A stretch of DNA of 64,000 bases, taken from NCBI GenBank assembly GCA_003640385.1, contig RCAB01000130.1, forward strand, positions 79,097-143,096, written 5' to 3'. The stretch is from Setaria digitata. Taxonomy: Eukaryota > Nematoda > Chromadorea > Rhabditida > Setariidae. The first letter of the stretch is position 1. Each line of letters begins with the position of its first letter. Positions 1 to 12,603 of the stretch are shown here, piece after piece. The notes beneath the pieces were generated by a model that made no database searches, had not been told where the DNA came from, and saw only the letters and a list, made by a program, of their open reading frames with translations. The position numbers were made by a program, and so were the translations under genes.

Positions 1-1745
1 TCAGTGCCCATATTTCTGAAATTATTTTTTGGATTTAAATCCGGTTTCAATACAAACTGTCCATAACTAAAATTCCACAATACTTAGCATCAATGTTTAC
101 AACGATTTTCTGTTAAATGAACAAAAATAGAGTTGAATTTTGTGAATTTTCGAGAGATTATCTTCTCTATACTTTCCTTTCTATTTTCCCACTCATAGTA
201 AATGAATTTACATATGTTAATAATGTTTGAAACATTGATGGGGAGTGAATTTGAATGAATTTCATCATTTCCAGCATATTCCCATTTCATTGGTTCTCTC
301 GTATTTCACGTCACTCTACGATCCCATCCCAGACTTATTAATTCTCTTCAATCGCAACATTATTAATATACTAACTAAGCTTTCTGGAACGTATCTGAGT
401 GGAATAGAACCAACCAATGGTATTCGATAATTGCAACCTTTGTGCCATTGTTCCTGTTTATTTCTCGAATTTTTTTTCTTTCAATTAAATAAATTTAAAT
501 AAATTTCTATGGCTATTTGGAACAACTAAGATAAAATTCCTAACGTTTGCACGAAATCCTGGCTACTGAGCCAGTAATTTATTGAGTCATCCTACAATCA
601 AAATCCATGTCTTTAAAATATATTAAAATATCTTCTATTTAAATTTTGTTTATTGAGAAGGAAAATTTCAGTCAATACATCAGGCCTGGATAATTTTCCA
701 GAAATGGAGAATATCTAGAAGTAATATGTCGAATATGTAAGCTATGGCTAGCTAAAGTCCGTAGAGCGAAATTCATGTCCAATCGGGCTTTTGTGGGGAT
801 GCATCACGGATTATTAGTTAGTGGAAGGAATGTGGTCTAATTCGAAATATAGTTGTTGGCCAATCATTAATTCTAATGATTTTAAATGAAGCACTGAAGG
901 GATTTTATTTCAGATGCGTATTTAAAATTACAAAAAGGTCTCAATTCAAGACTTCAAAAATCGTAGATTACCTGAACGTTCCTGAAAGCGATGACAGAAA
1001 AAATAATACTCCGAAAAGCTCTAAAACTCCCGAACTCTGACCATCATGAAAGTAAAATGAAAGTAATGCTCATTTTAGTATCATACCAAATTAGCAATTG
1101 GACGAATTTGAAACTACATAAACACTCCTGGAAAATTTAATTCTTGTGCACCTGCAACTTACATCTTGTACTTAGGAAGGTACTGATAAAACTGCTATTT
1201 AATTCGTCGATTTATTCTTTATCATTTGCATTTATATGTAAAATCACTGTTTTTAAATACATTAAATTTAGTAATAGTAAGATTTTATAGGGATTAAACG
1301 TAAACATATACCACTGGAGAAATATCAATTATCAATAATAAATTTGAGATTTAAAAAATATTTTGATTTTATTATATCACAGGACGGCTGTTTACGATGT
1401 ACTAAATATGCGACAAATATCACTTAAAAAATTCTACAAAAGAACCGGAAAATGTTCAATAAAACTACCTTATAGAGAATTACTGATCATTTATTCCTTA
1501 GTAATTACACTGCAAATACATAAAAATTTATATTTTTTATAAGTTCATCCCGACGAATTTGAATTAGAAACTTGAAAAGACTATTTTGCAAAATAAAGTT
1601 CATACAACCCCCATAGGCACTGGTTTATGCTGTCAATTTTAAACACTCAAATTCATTTTACCAACAGTAACATTTCAGTATATTTTTTCTGCTTACACGT
1701 CGCATCACGGTCGATTTCTGCATTCTTCGGTCAGCACATCAAACT
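1..1745. other. Intergenic region downstream of the ADA2 gene
   Basis: No gene is supported here. The open frames (for example near 90-430) are short, lack paired splice sites and resemble no family I know. The segment is AT-rich, without a clear repeat. It should contain the 3' UTR and polyadenylation site of the minus-strand ADA2 gene, whose stop codon is at 1746-1748. A minus-strand AATAAA hexamer lies at 1490-1495. Confidence 0.6.
1490..1495 (-). other. Possible polyadenylation signal of the ADA2 gene
   Basis: The plus strand reads TTTATT here, so the minus strand carries the canonical AATAAA hexamer about 250 nt past the ADA2 stop codon. The hexamer is common by chance in AT-rich DNA, so the assignment rests only on position. 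Confidence 0.25.
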
Positions 1746-4700
1746 CTACTGATTCCTCCTTAACATCTTGCTAAATAGACCGGTGTTTGTACTTGAAGCG
1801 GTTTCAGAAAACGTTGATCCTGCAAAAAAAAAAAAGAAAAAAAAATTCTGCCATTAAATTTTATACTCCATGAAACGGTTTCAGCCGATATGTATCATTT
1901 TTTGCTAATAATCTGTGTTAATTTCCTATCATTTTCGGCGACTAATTACAAGCTGCGTGTCATGTCAGGAATTTTTCAGGACAGATATAAGAATTACATA
2001 AGATGAGAAGGCAGTTTTATGATCACTTGGAAGCAGCGCAGTTGCGACGACAGGAAATGACCTAGTAATTCAGTGCACCTGCGGTCTTATTCTTCTGGAC
2101 CTTTCTCAACCGTTACAGTGTTGTAAGCAAATGTACGTTGAATATGACCTTCTTTAAAACAGTCGCTTCAAACATCTTTAAAATAAAAACCTCAAGTTTG
2201 TCTGATGTTCAAATAATGACTGGAACTTCGGGTAATCTCCCCTTACCTAAAAAATAAACTCACTTCTGCAGCATATCATTAGAATGGAGAGGAAGACGCC
2301 TGCGTTTACCTTTCCAACCATCAGAGACAAATTAACTCTATCCTTAAAATAACTGTGCACTAATGCATAGAGAATGCTCATGCTTTATTAAATGGACAGA
2401 AAGAAAAAAGCATTCGTACCAGCATGATGAAAAAAAGGAATTTTAACATTACTGGAAACTATCAAATTAGGAAAAACCTTTCAGATCTTTGATGCCATCC
2501 ACTTTGAGACCTTCCAGATTCATAATTCTTTCATTCAAGTTCACGTAACCTAAAAATATCAGTTTTCAGTCTATCACTACACTGCACAAACATCTGAAGT
2601 CAAAAATTAAATTCATTCCCTAAAACGACAGCAACGAAAAAGTATAGCTTGACGGCAGTGCAGAAAAGACATCTGGAACTAAGAAATTTTCTTCTTCTTC
2701 TTCCGAAATAGAAATATTATTTTCAAATTACTTGTAATCGCATCAAGCAGCTGGTTTAATTCCGAATGTCTCACTACTTGATACGTTTTCTTCATAAACG
2801 AATGAAATAATTCTCGCTGGCGTGTTGTAGCTGAATATTGCTGATTGTGCATCAAATTTCGACGAGTTTCTTCTATTTTCTATAAAAAATACATTCTTTT
2901 AGCTAAGAATCCTTTCTCTATAATGACTATTTCTATAATGCATCTTTGTAACCACCAATAAAAAAGCCAGGATAGAGGAGAACAAAAATATGGCCTCACA
3001 TCTTACATGTATTTCAACATAACACCAATAATTTCACATAAGTCCCTCAGTCGTTATCACTGATGATATTACTCTTGATTCACCGGTCCAAAATTGCTAT
3101 GTAAATACATCAAAATAACTACCTTGATCTTGTCAAAAAACTTATTCACAAGCTCATATTCCCTGATAGCTGCCTTTTTCGCCCTCCTCTGCTTCAAAAT
3201 GCGATTATATTTCTGCACTCTTGCTAATTTTACAGCTGAAAAAACATGTGCTAATGATGTAAAGATGATGTGAAATACAATCCGAATATCATTCATTACT
3301 TAAGTTCTACAAGTTCTACAAGAAAACTAGTGGGTTAATCTACTTTTTAAACTAATAAATATCTTAGTCCAAATAGGAAGAAACCTTATCATCACCATAC
3401 ACTTAAAGATTTAAAGAGATCATAGTTAAGAATTATGTATGTGATTATCATTAAACGACAGCCTTCACTGCCAGTGGTTGATAACGATAAAAAATTTCAA
3501 AATCAATACTGCAAAAGTTACCAGTTTCAAAAGCACTATCTTCATCTGCATCAGGTCCTGGTTGCAACATTAAACGACTAATTAATTTTTCCGCATCATT
3601 AATGAATTCCTGGAAGCTATGATATTATCAATCAAGTCAGACCACTTTCACTTCGAAAGGAACGAGAAATCATCACCGCTTTGTTCTACGAGATAAAAAA
3701 AAAAAGCAGATATGAAAAGAAGTGCAAATAAAAAGATATTCGAGTAACTGACCCACTCAAAATCTTCCCTTTCCGGCATATATCCTAATAGTTGAAGATC
3801 ACCATCTTTCAGCTTTGAACGTTCTTCTGCACCGAAAGGTAATAATGGGATATTTGCATAAAACTGCTCTGGATAAAATTCACGCAATCGCTTTTTCACG
3901 TCTTCGTTTATTCTAATTACAAGTTTTCCTTCGCAAGCTTCCTAAACAAACTTAAATGTACTTTTATTGTTGCTTTTTGAATAACCAACAGACAAAAATC
4001 CCCATTCACCTAATGACATGATTACTGCAGCAAAAATAAAAGATAAATAAATAAATAATTAGACAGTAACAAAATAATCCAAATTGAACTGTTACTAGAG
4101 AAACGATAATCATTATGAACAGATATGATTATCGTTCCTCTAGTACTTTAAAAATAATTTTTTTTTACATACTTTCAAAAACAATTTTTCCTCATCTTTT
4201 TTTCGCCTCTTTTTTCCAACACGTTTCAGCTGTAACACTGGTTTCTTTCTTTCATACTTCTGTTCTGATTCTAAAATCTAGTGATATAATTCAACATTAT
4301 TTCATCTTTAATATCTCGATATTATTGGTATCTGAAGCAGAATACTTTTCTTAATAACTTTCCGTATTCACCAATTATATTATATGCAGACCTTCTTCTG
4401 TATATCTTTGTAGCATATCAAATAAGATGTTAAGAATCAGTCAAATTGTGAAATACATAATGCAGTATCAGACCAACCACTTCCTTCATCTGTACTCTGC
4501 AAAGCAACTGATGAGTTCTGATAAATATGAGTGTTATGAGTATCGTTTCTTTTCTTTGAAGAGAATGCTGCTAACTCAGATTTACATTCATATGAATTGC
4601 TACTTTCTGAGTTAGTTGTCCCTTCGCCATCGCTCTGAAAACAATTAAATGTAAATCTTTAGTTTTTTTTTTAAACAACTAAGTCGATATATGGTCATAC

Positions 4701-7082
4701 AAATTCTCAGTAGTCAAAAAAAAAAAAATTTACCTCATCAAAATCACTCACAGAGAGCAATCGCTTTCTTCTTCCCTGGTCATCTGTCTGGAAGAAAAAA
4801 AAATTATATAAAGATTGTATAAGAATAAAATCCCGTATCAATATACCTTGAAATTTTACACTGTAACTATAGTTGTCCTTTCCTCCTCACTCTTTATAAA
4901 GTTAGAAATGAATTAGAGTAAATATCCCAGATCAGTAAGGAAACTTCTTCGGCTACGGCAATATAAAAACGAGATGAAATACCAGACTCACTCTGATAAA
5001 TTCCACAGAAATTGGTGATAAAGGTGGGGTAATAAGATGTGAACTATCATTTCTTTCAAAACTCTGCCGTTCATCACTACTTTTTCTTCCTGGACTTAAT
5101 AAAGGTGGAGTATAAAATTCATCTCTGAACTTCATCAGAGGTTCTTTGAACTGCTCGAACCAGTTTGGATCATCAAAATTCACAGCTTGGTTCCAGTCAC
5201 GGAAAAATTCGCTGATATCTGGAAGCAAACATTTCTTGGAAATCATTTAGTACTTTTCAAGTATAGCAATAAAGAAAATTAGCAAAATATCGTCGGTTTG
5301 AACTACTGTCAATTACATCGCCAATTTGAACTATCTGGTGCGTGTCCTTGACCACTTAAATCTGGATCAGGTTGTGACAAACTTATTTCCCCACCAGTGT
5401 GATCATCGATACATGGCCTAAAAAATAATAGCATTAAATCATACGTAAGATTTAGTCATCCTCTTAGTTCAGAATATGATGAGGAAATACTGATAGAAGA
5501 TATTGTTTCTAGAATTCTGTAGGGAAAAAATGAAAGACTATACTGACAGATAATATTCATAATATTTATTATCTGATCTGGTAAAACATTTTATTTGCAT
5601 CATCGAAAAATAATGAATTTGTGGAAGCAATAGGGCCTAAGGGAAAGATAAAGACATTAATACTCACTAGTCTGACTAAGGTGAGAGTATTCAATGAATG
5701 CTAACATCACCTTAACCACAAGATCACACCAGAAGTCTGGATGATCTCGCTAGAAGAAATGGTCCTATCATTCAATTTTATTCTCTAGAAAAGAATACAG
5801 AACGTACGAATATTTTAGAATTGTGCAATTGTTTATGGTAACTTTAATGCAGAAAAATTATCCAACAAAGAAAAAGCGTAGAATACGAACGAAAGAATTT
5901 ACCATGAACTAGAACCGGCCGCATACCGACCAAAAGAACCACGTATAAAAAACTGATCGAAACGTTTCCTAGCATCATCGGCAGTTTTATTCGTACCCAG
6001 CTCTGATGCAATTTCTTCCCTGAATGACGAATTATTTTACTACAAACTGGTTAGCAAGAAAAAAAAATCGTATCTGATAACTGATAAATTGATTTCCAAG
6101 CCAAAACTATTTTAAACAGCTCGCTGATACCATAAAAAAATGAAAAAAAAAAAATGAAAAGCAACATAATTTTTCCACTACTTCACTTTATTCCTATGCA
6201 ATAGAATAAAAATCATCCTGAAATTAGTGAAAAGAAAATGAACATCAAAAAATGCATCTAATCATTGCAAGTAATACAAAGTGTATGTAAAGCATTACTA
6301 ATCAAATACTGGCAAATAGTGGACACTGAAGATGAACATGTCAAGTTTTTCCAGTATCTTACTTTAAAACATACCAATTGCCTAGTTTATGCTTGTGTGC
6401 TGCTTTGATTAATTTCAAATCTTCCTTCCAACCCCAGTGTGTGCCAGATGTTGTACGAAACAACGAAGGCCCTTTACGGTCCGCAACAGTGTACGCATGT
6501 CCACGTTTGTGAGGACCGCATTCCGCACCCATCCGAAAACACTGCAAATATTTGTTACTGATTAGAAAAAAAGGCACAAAGTGCACTTCTGAACACTTTA
6601 TCTTTAATATTATCCAAAATTGAAGTGCCTGTCGTTCTCACATCTTCGGTATATGAGACCATGCATACATTAATGCAACTGCCTATTTCATCAGTATTTT
6701 TGATTACATATAGACACAAATATCTGAATCTAGTATAATTTTCTAAACTAATTACTGTACTTTATTGTTCACTGATGATTCGACAGAACTTCATGCTATA
6801 AGGCAACGAATCAAAACAATTACACCCATATAAAATATCTCTCAATTTTATTCATTTCAAAAGCTTCGCAGCAAAAGCACTTGCAGTTAGCCATTTCGAA
6901 AGTTTAGTTTCAATCGAAAATGAAAAAGAAAGAGAGAGAGAAATAACACGTACGTGAACGCAGAGTCTCACGTCGAATCCCTTCTTCTGACAGCTATCGC
7001 ACTGTATATACATACATTTCGCCGGCACTAATGATACTTCACAATTACAGCATATAATATTGTCTGCTGTCGCTTCATTCAT
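1746..7082 (-). CDS. ada-2: ADA2-type transcriptional adaptor (TADA2B-like), SAGA-type complex
   Basis: ADA2 proteins couple the GCN5 histone acetyltransferase to SAGA-type complexes in the nucleus. Exons in transcript order: 7082-6954, 6541-6375, 6019-5903, 5417-5317, 5218-4992, 4787-4734, 4634-4478 (donor uncertain; 4481 also keeps frame), 4270-4173, 3941-3753, 3609-3522, 3235-3123, 2879-2732, 2549-2478, 1819-1746. They give about 577 aa. Residues 9-60 form a ZZ finger with paired Cys and the GAECGPHKRGHAY segment. Residues 78-123 are a SANT domain (WGWKEDLKLI, LGNW, ARKRFDQFF). Residues 402-425 carry the ADA2 signature LGYMPEREDFEWEF followed by DAEKLISRL, then a basic helix (RILKQRRAKK). 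The last two motifs fit the human TADA2B pattern slightly better than TADA2A. A long Ser-rich linker (about 139-350) separates SANT from the signature. No C-terminal SWIRM domain is visible. The Met at 7082 directly follows TTTCAG; an in-frame Met at 7202 is the alternative start. Confidence 0.9.
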
Positions 7083-7088
7083 CTGAAA
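7083..7088 (-). promoter_or_regulatory. Likely trans-splice acceptor (TTTCAG) before the ADA2 start
   Basis: On the minus strand TTTCAG abuts the ATG at 7082, the arrangement typical of nematode spliced-leader acceptors. It could instead be the cis acceptor of a 30-nt intron (7112-7083), because a consensus donor AAG|GTAAGT lies at 7113/7112. No spliced-leader gene is visible in the window, so trans-splicing is inferred. Confidence 0.5.
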
Positions 7089-7327
7089 TCCATCTTGTAA
7101 CCTTCTACTTACCTTACTTCTATCACCTGGACTTACAGCATATTTCGATGTAATTTTAGGCTCGAAACATTTTTCACGATGCAATACATTTAGCAAAAAC
7201 AAGAGGTAAAATTGAAGTGATCACTAAGGAAGCTATGGTACTAGCAGATATATGCAGTGAAGGTAGACTTGCTAGTCGTGAATGTCATGCCGGAAGAAGG
7301 ACCTGATAGTTGAACCTCGGAAATGTT

Positions 7328-8426
7328 CTAATACCTCAGAAACGCTACACTTCGGGGAGTGCGCCTGGTATCTCGAGAACCCGGGGGAGAATTTGGTATC
7401 TGCGAGAGGCCAAACTGTCATTCAGGGATTTCCGCTGCTATCGTTTCCACTGCAAACAATCGTTTGTAGAACCACGCGATTTCAGGCGGTTGGTGGGTGA
7501 GGGGACTGCTGCTCAGCGTTCACGTCTTCCCGTGCGTACGTCAAGAAGTACTCGTTCATAAATGCAACGCAAAAATTCCCATCCTCACGTACAAAGTTAG
7601 TGATCAAGTGAACTCTTGGGTCCACCTCCGCGTACAGAAAGCGATCTCCTACATCCATCTCAGGCACACGTTGATGGCATTCAGTATGTCCTAGGAGAAC
7701 CCTGCATCTCGTTGATAAAATATTGCTTATCTTGTTATCACTAGGCCCCTGCATCTCCTCCAGTTCCGGTTATCAAGAGAGTGATTAAGTAACAAACGAT
7801 CATTCCGGCACCATTCACCCTGCCACCTCATCTCCTTACTATCTCTTTCGTCCGCAATATGAATTCGAGTCACTTTTCCCGGTACATCCATCCCGCATTC
7901 TCCCGGTATAACTTAGGGAGTGATAATTGAATGTATTGTTTTTTTTTTTGATAATTAAACAGAAGAAACCAGTAACAAGGACAGCACTGGAGAATTCATT
8001 CCTTTTGGTAAATTCTTGATCGCAGTTAATTGCCATTCTGTCATCACAGAAACAGTAGCTGCTATCACCCAATATCTATCATTTTTGGAGTGATAATTCT
8101 TTATCATCCATTCACACATCAAGAAACTTCATTTTCCATAAAGCTTCTTTTTCTCTTCTTCTCTCTCAGCTTACGATTAATTTATCTTCATAAAGGTCCA
8201 AATTTTAAAAGTTTCATTAATGCCTCTTTCTCTCTCCATCATTTTCAACTTCTTTAATTTAAATTTAGATTTCTGTTGGAGTGTCGCTTTCTCCGATGCT
8301 AATTACGAGAAGAGATGTTGATTTCTCAAATTTTAAGCCTATTTCTTGACTAGAAGTAGAGACTAGTCTGGACTAACCTGGAGAAATATTCTGAATGGGA
8401 CACCGCGAGTAGTGCCAAAAGCCCAT
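7328..8426 (-). CDS. Candidate unrecognised protein gene, exon structure unresolved
   Basis: This minus-strand stretch is richer in GC than its surroundings and contains coding-like exon pieces. 8426-8378 starts with ATG (MGFWHYSRCPIQ) and ends at donor G|GTTAGT. 8037-7970 follows a GACAG acceptor and continues in frame (WQLTAIKNLPKG). 7891-7819 reads MDVPGKVTRIHIADERDS and has several possible donors. A frame open from 7754 down to 7524 contains EMDVGDRFLYAEVDPRVHL and ends at GAC|GTGAAC. 7399-7328 follows a TCTCGCAG acceptor, reads RDTRRTPRSVAFLRY and ends in TAG. The joins between the third and fourth pieces do not resolve cleanly. I recognise no domain. The gene would end about 245 nt upstream of the ADA2 start on the same strand, which would suit an operon. 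It could also be a decayed gene. Confidence 0.4.
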
Positions 8427-10682
8427 GGTGCTGTTAATCTTTATAAATCAATAACAGACATGTAGAGGAGAGTCTTATTTTCCCCTTAATTTTTTTTTTT
8501 TTTTTTTTTTTTTGCTCATTTTCTTGGCACTTTTTCTAAGTTAAAGTTTAATTTTCTACTCATATAGTTGAATTTTTTTTTGTCGAAAAATTTTTCATCT
8601 GAAAAGTTGTCGTTAATTAATTAAAGCATACTCTTGTTGCACTAAAGGCGAAAGTGATGGAATTGTGCCTGATTCAAATAAAAATGCCTAAGCCTAATAA
8701 TATTAGATCTAACTATACAGATAGATAATGAAACTTGATCTTAGAAAAGGATACTCAAATTAGCATGCTTTAAAATTTTTTCACATTTCTTTTTTTTTTT
8801 TTTTTTCGTTATAACTGTTCAGCAATTACTCCAATAAATTGGCTAAAGCTAAAGTTTACACGTAATCTTTTTTTTGGGATAATTTTCTTTCACGTGACAC
8901 GTGAGTAGCAAGTAAACATACATGCACTATTCATGACGGCTGGGCTCATCAGAATGTTGGCAAATAAATAAATTGTGTTTAAAATAGAAGTAATGTGCTT
9001 ATGGTAGAAAGAAGATGTTCGGGAAGAATTCTCTTTCTGAGTTGTCCGAGAACTCCCGGGGGCTGTACATTTATATCAGTGTCCCTAGTGGTAATCATTT
9101 TTCTAGTAGTTTAATTCATTGCTCTTCCTTCTTTTTCTTTTTTGCAATGCAAAATTTTCAAAAACTAATGATGTGAAATCACTTAATAAAACAATTGAAA
9201 GAGAATTTTTCCTGAAAATTAATTTTCAGAAAATATGAACGTTTATTTTTGTGATGTTTTCATTGTCAATCCACTGTCCTTTCAATCCATTCTGTTTATT
9301 CATGTCATTTTATAACGCATTTCAATTCATTTCAAATATTTTAATCTGTTTTCCTCCTTTCATTATTTAAAATCATTAAAAAGGAATCAGATACAAAGAT
9401 GTTTATCTTTTGAAGAAAAATGTTCACGGCTGTGACACTGTTAATATGACACTATGTAAGAATGATAAGTAATTTCTAAAATGATTAATTATCATTGAAA
9501 GATCACTGTTGATCAGTTAGTTCTAATTTTCCTCTATATCATGAAAGTAGGATAATTGATAATATTTAAAAAAGTTTCCACGAATTTGTCACTCTTTATC
9601 ACCGCAGTGAATGAGCATAAAAAGCAGTTTTTACTTTTTCTCTTTTGTCCTTTCATCCTCTACAAAATCCACCTTTTCTTATCATTTTTGCTTCTCGATT
9701 AATTTTGCTTGTAAATTATCACTTTCATTTTCCGAAAGTAGCGCTAAATTGATTTATCATTCTGTCTGTAAAATGAAATTTGAAGTAAAACAAGATGAAA
9801 TAAAAATGCTTCGTCTGTGTTTTGTTCCATTTTGCATATACTGATAAAATAGTGTGAATTTAGCATTTGATATGATGATTGTTCTAAATTGCTAGAATTA
9901 GGAAATGAGGGAAAAAAACAGAGTAAGAACGTTTCTGTTGTTTGCAAATTTAAATCAGCAAAATTTCTTGAAGTTTAAAAAATTAGCGGAAAAAAGGCAT
10001 GATGAAATAGATTATTTCATTTTCATTCCTGAATGATCAGTCGAACATAAACAGCATCACTGACTACTCGAAATGAAATGAAATTCTGATGAGATCTTTT
10101 GGGATTGCGAACAGCTAGAGAATATCAACGAATATTCATGGGACCAGCAAGATAAGATAAGGTTGTGATAAATTAGTGGTTGTAAGAGGATTATGAATTT
10201 AAAAAAAAAAAAAAAAGAATTTAGATTTTGAAAACTCGACTAGTTAGCAGTTGCCGTCATTAGCGTCATTAAGGGAGAGACGGGACTATTTAGTAGGCAA
10301 TATAAATTTAATTTCGAATGCCAAAGTTCTCTGACAAATTCCATGAATTCTTTTCCTTCTGTTAAATAAATCATGTAAGATAACTTATTTTTCTAGGCAC
10401 TAGATTAAATTAGATTAACTGATTTTAATAATTTCATTTTTCGTCATCATGATAGAATTCTCTTCGCTACCTCTAATATTGCCAAACGTTCATTAATTGC
10501 AATCATTAACAGTGGAATTTATAAGATCCATCTCTTTTTTTTTTTTCTTTTTTTGCAATAAAAACAATTTCTTTATTTATTTAACTGTGGTGAGAGATCA
10601 TTGATCAGAGAAAAAACTTTTTATTCAATCGTTCTTTAATCCTTTTTATTCATTTTCGATTTAATGAAATGATTCAACACAG

Positions 10683-10706
10683 ATGACGCTATGTGGACCA
10701 GCATTG
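10683..10706 (+). other. Possible 24-nt mini-exon (MTLCGPAL)
   Basis: The ATG directly follows a CACAG acceptor, and 24 nt later there is a consensus donor, CATTG|GTAAGT. It could be the first exon of an unrecognised transcript, or an alternative 5' exon of the alanine aminotransferase gene. It does not join in frame to that gene's first exon at 13545. It has phase 0, the same as the candidate exon at 11834-12013. Chance occurrence is quite possible. Confidence 0.2.
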
Positions 10707-11833
10707 GTAAGTTTCTCTGTTTCATATTCTTCTTTTAATAATTTTCTTTCAATCAAGAAAAGTTTCAATTTTGCCATGTTAGGTATACGATTTTTTATGA
10801 TTTTTTTCCCCATCATTGGATGCTTTTTTTTTTTTTTTTCTAAATTTATTTCAAACATTCATATCAGTTTAATTTACATTTCTAGTATATATATAATGCT
10901 TAATAATTTTGAGAGAAGCGTAGTAAAATATCCAAAAGTATAATTCTTTTTATTTCATACTCTTCTTGTCCTAATACTTCCCATTTTTTGTTACTAAAAT
11001 AATTTACTTTTGTCATTTGTTACTGGAATGTTTGTAGTATTTTGGATTATCTTTTTGTTCAGGTAGGCCTTTCTCCTCCTGCATAAATTATTTTGAATAC
11101 TTTTTGAGTATTCAATTTAGAATATTTAACAGCAGAAAATCAGTCACATCTTTCGGCACTTCAGTCCTTTTAAAATAAAAAACCTTTTTAAAAAATAATT
11201 GCAGCAGAAAATTCATTCAAATTAGAAATAATTATTTGATTGCATTTGCGCTATTCGTCAAGTTTGAAACCTTATCGTCGGCATTATTCGCCGTTGGGAA
11301 GTATTTGTGGGTATTGGTACTTACTTTTTACACTTCAATTAAATTGCTTGCTTGAAAACACTGGAATTTATAGTCTGTTGAACTACTGCAAAGAATAATG
11401 TGAGGAGAGCAGTTTGATTTGATTCTTCGACATGAGATCAGTTATTGCGTTTGGAAAGTTGGCGAATCAATTTCAGTAGAATTTCCTCTTCATACATATA
11501 TCCACTCGGGAGATTTTTGGACATAGACGAGAAATTGTTGCTGGAAAAGAGGTAGCGATGAGAATCTGACCTTTTGATAAATGAAAAATTATTGAGGAAG
11601 AATTCAATTAAATAATTGTTATCTTTAGATTATTCTGATCGTCGTGCTTCTTTACCTGACAAATATAGCACTGAGGTACACATTCCAGTCTGTGCCTGTA
11701 ATTAAGTTGGAGCTGTATAGTCCAAACTAGATTGAAAATGCTCCTTCGTTAATTTAAAAGAAGCAATGATGAGAAGAATTCCGTTAGTAAGGTTTGAACA
11801 TAAAATCTTTGCACTTATTTATTTCTGAAACAG

Positions 11834-12013
11834 GTTAATAATTCAGTAGACAAAAGGGTGATTGCTGAACGGAAAAGAGAAAAACTTTCCAACAACACAT
11901 TTGTCAGTTGTGACAAATATTTGAAAAGGAAAGGCAAACATCGTTGTGGTTCATATTTTAGTTTTGTCAAGCCTAGAAAATCCTCCTTTCAAATCAATCA
12001 CCAGTCTTTTCAG
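11834..12013 (+). other. Possible 60-codon exon of unknown gene
   Basis: A frame open over exactly 60 codons is bounded by an acceptor (GAAACAG) and a donor (TTTTCAG|GTATAC). The product would be basic (VIAERKREKLSNN, then KYLKRKGKHRCGSY). It shares phase 0 with the mini-exon at 10683. No similarity is recognised and no downstream partner exon joins cleanly. It lies on the same strand as, and 1.5 kb upstream of, the alanine aminotransferase gene. Confidence 0.22.
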
Positions 12014-12540
12014 GTATACGTTTTTTTGATAGCCCTAACAGTAAATCCATTTATCATCTCTGGAGAAAATTAAACTTCGTTAAAAAAGAAAATTCAGATA
12101 GTCAGTTAAGCACTTCGTACTTCATCAAGTATTCCTTGCTCTTTTTCCCCATTCCGTAATAATTTAGCTGTTATATCTTACAGAATATAATTGAAAATCT
12201 CGCTAAGCTATTCAATTATTTGAAGACATTTCCTTCTTCGGTTGACCTTTCTTCTTTTTTCCTCCCGATTCTTAGAAGTGAGTTTCTTATCTTTAAAAAT
12301 TTTTTCCTGTCAGAAATGTGAAATGCAAATTATTTTAGTCAAACTCTTGCTAGAAATTCTTTTTTTTAAATCAGTTCAGGTTAAAATTGATACTCAATTG
12401 AGTTTGAAGGAATGATATTTAGTGATAATATGATGATTATTGCTATCATTGATAAGCAAATGGCCAGTTATAAAGCACTCAAATAAAAGTTGCTCAAAAT
12501 AACTTCGATAATTTTTGTTTCGGTAGCTCTTGTAAATCAG

Positions 12541-12603
12541 CAGATCATAAGTCTAAGTGATATCACCAATTATCAGATCATAAATCTAAGTGATATCACA
12601 ATC
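12541..12603 (+). repeat. 33-bp direct repeat, two copies
   Basis: CAGATCATAA begins two near-identical adjacent units at 12541 and 12574. Both continue with TCTAAGTGATATCAC and differ at a few bases. The repeat stays open in one frame (IISLSDIT then IINLSDIT), but no gene is supported around it. Confidence 0.7.

Noticed and set aside
2003..2065. Plus-strand mini-ORF starting MRRQFYDHLEAAQLRR inside an ADA2 intron
   Set aside because: Only about 20 codons, opposite strand to the gene, no splice context or recognised similarity; likely chance.
7282..7694. Overlapping plus-strand ORFs in the GC-richer region next to ADA2
   Set aside because: They lie opposite the better-supported minus-strand exon candidates and show no domain or splice signals of their own.
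9000..9090. GC-richer patch with a short minus-strand frame (VQPPGVLGQLRKRILPEHLL)
   Set aside because: About 30 codons, no convincing acceptor/donor pair and no link to neighbouring candidate exons.
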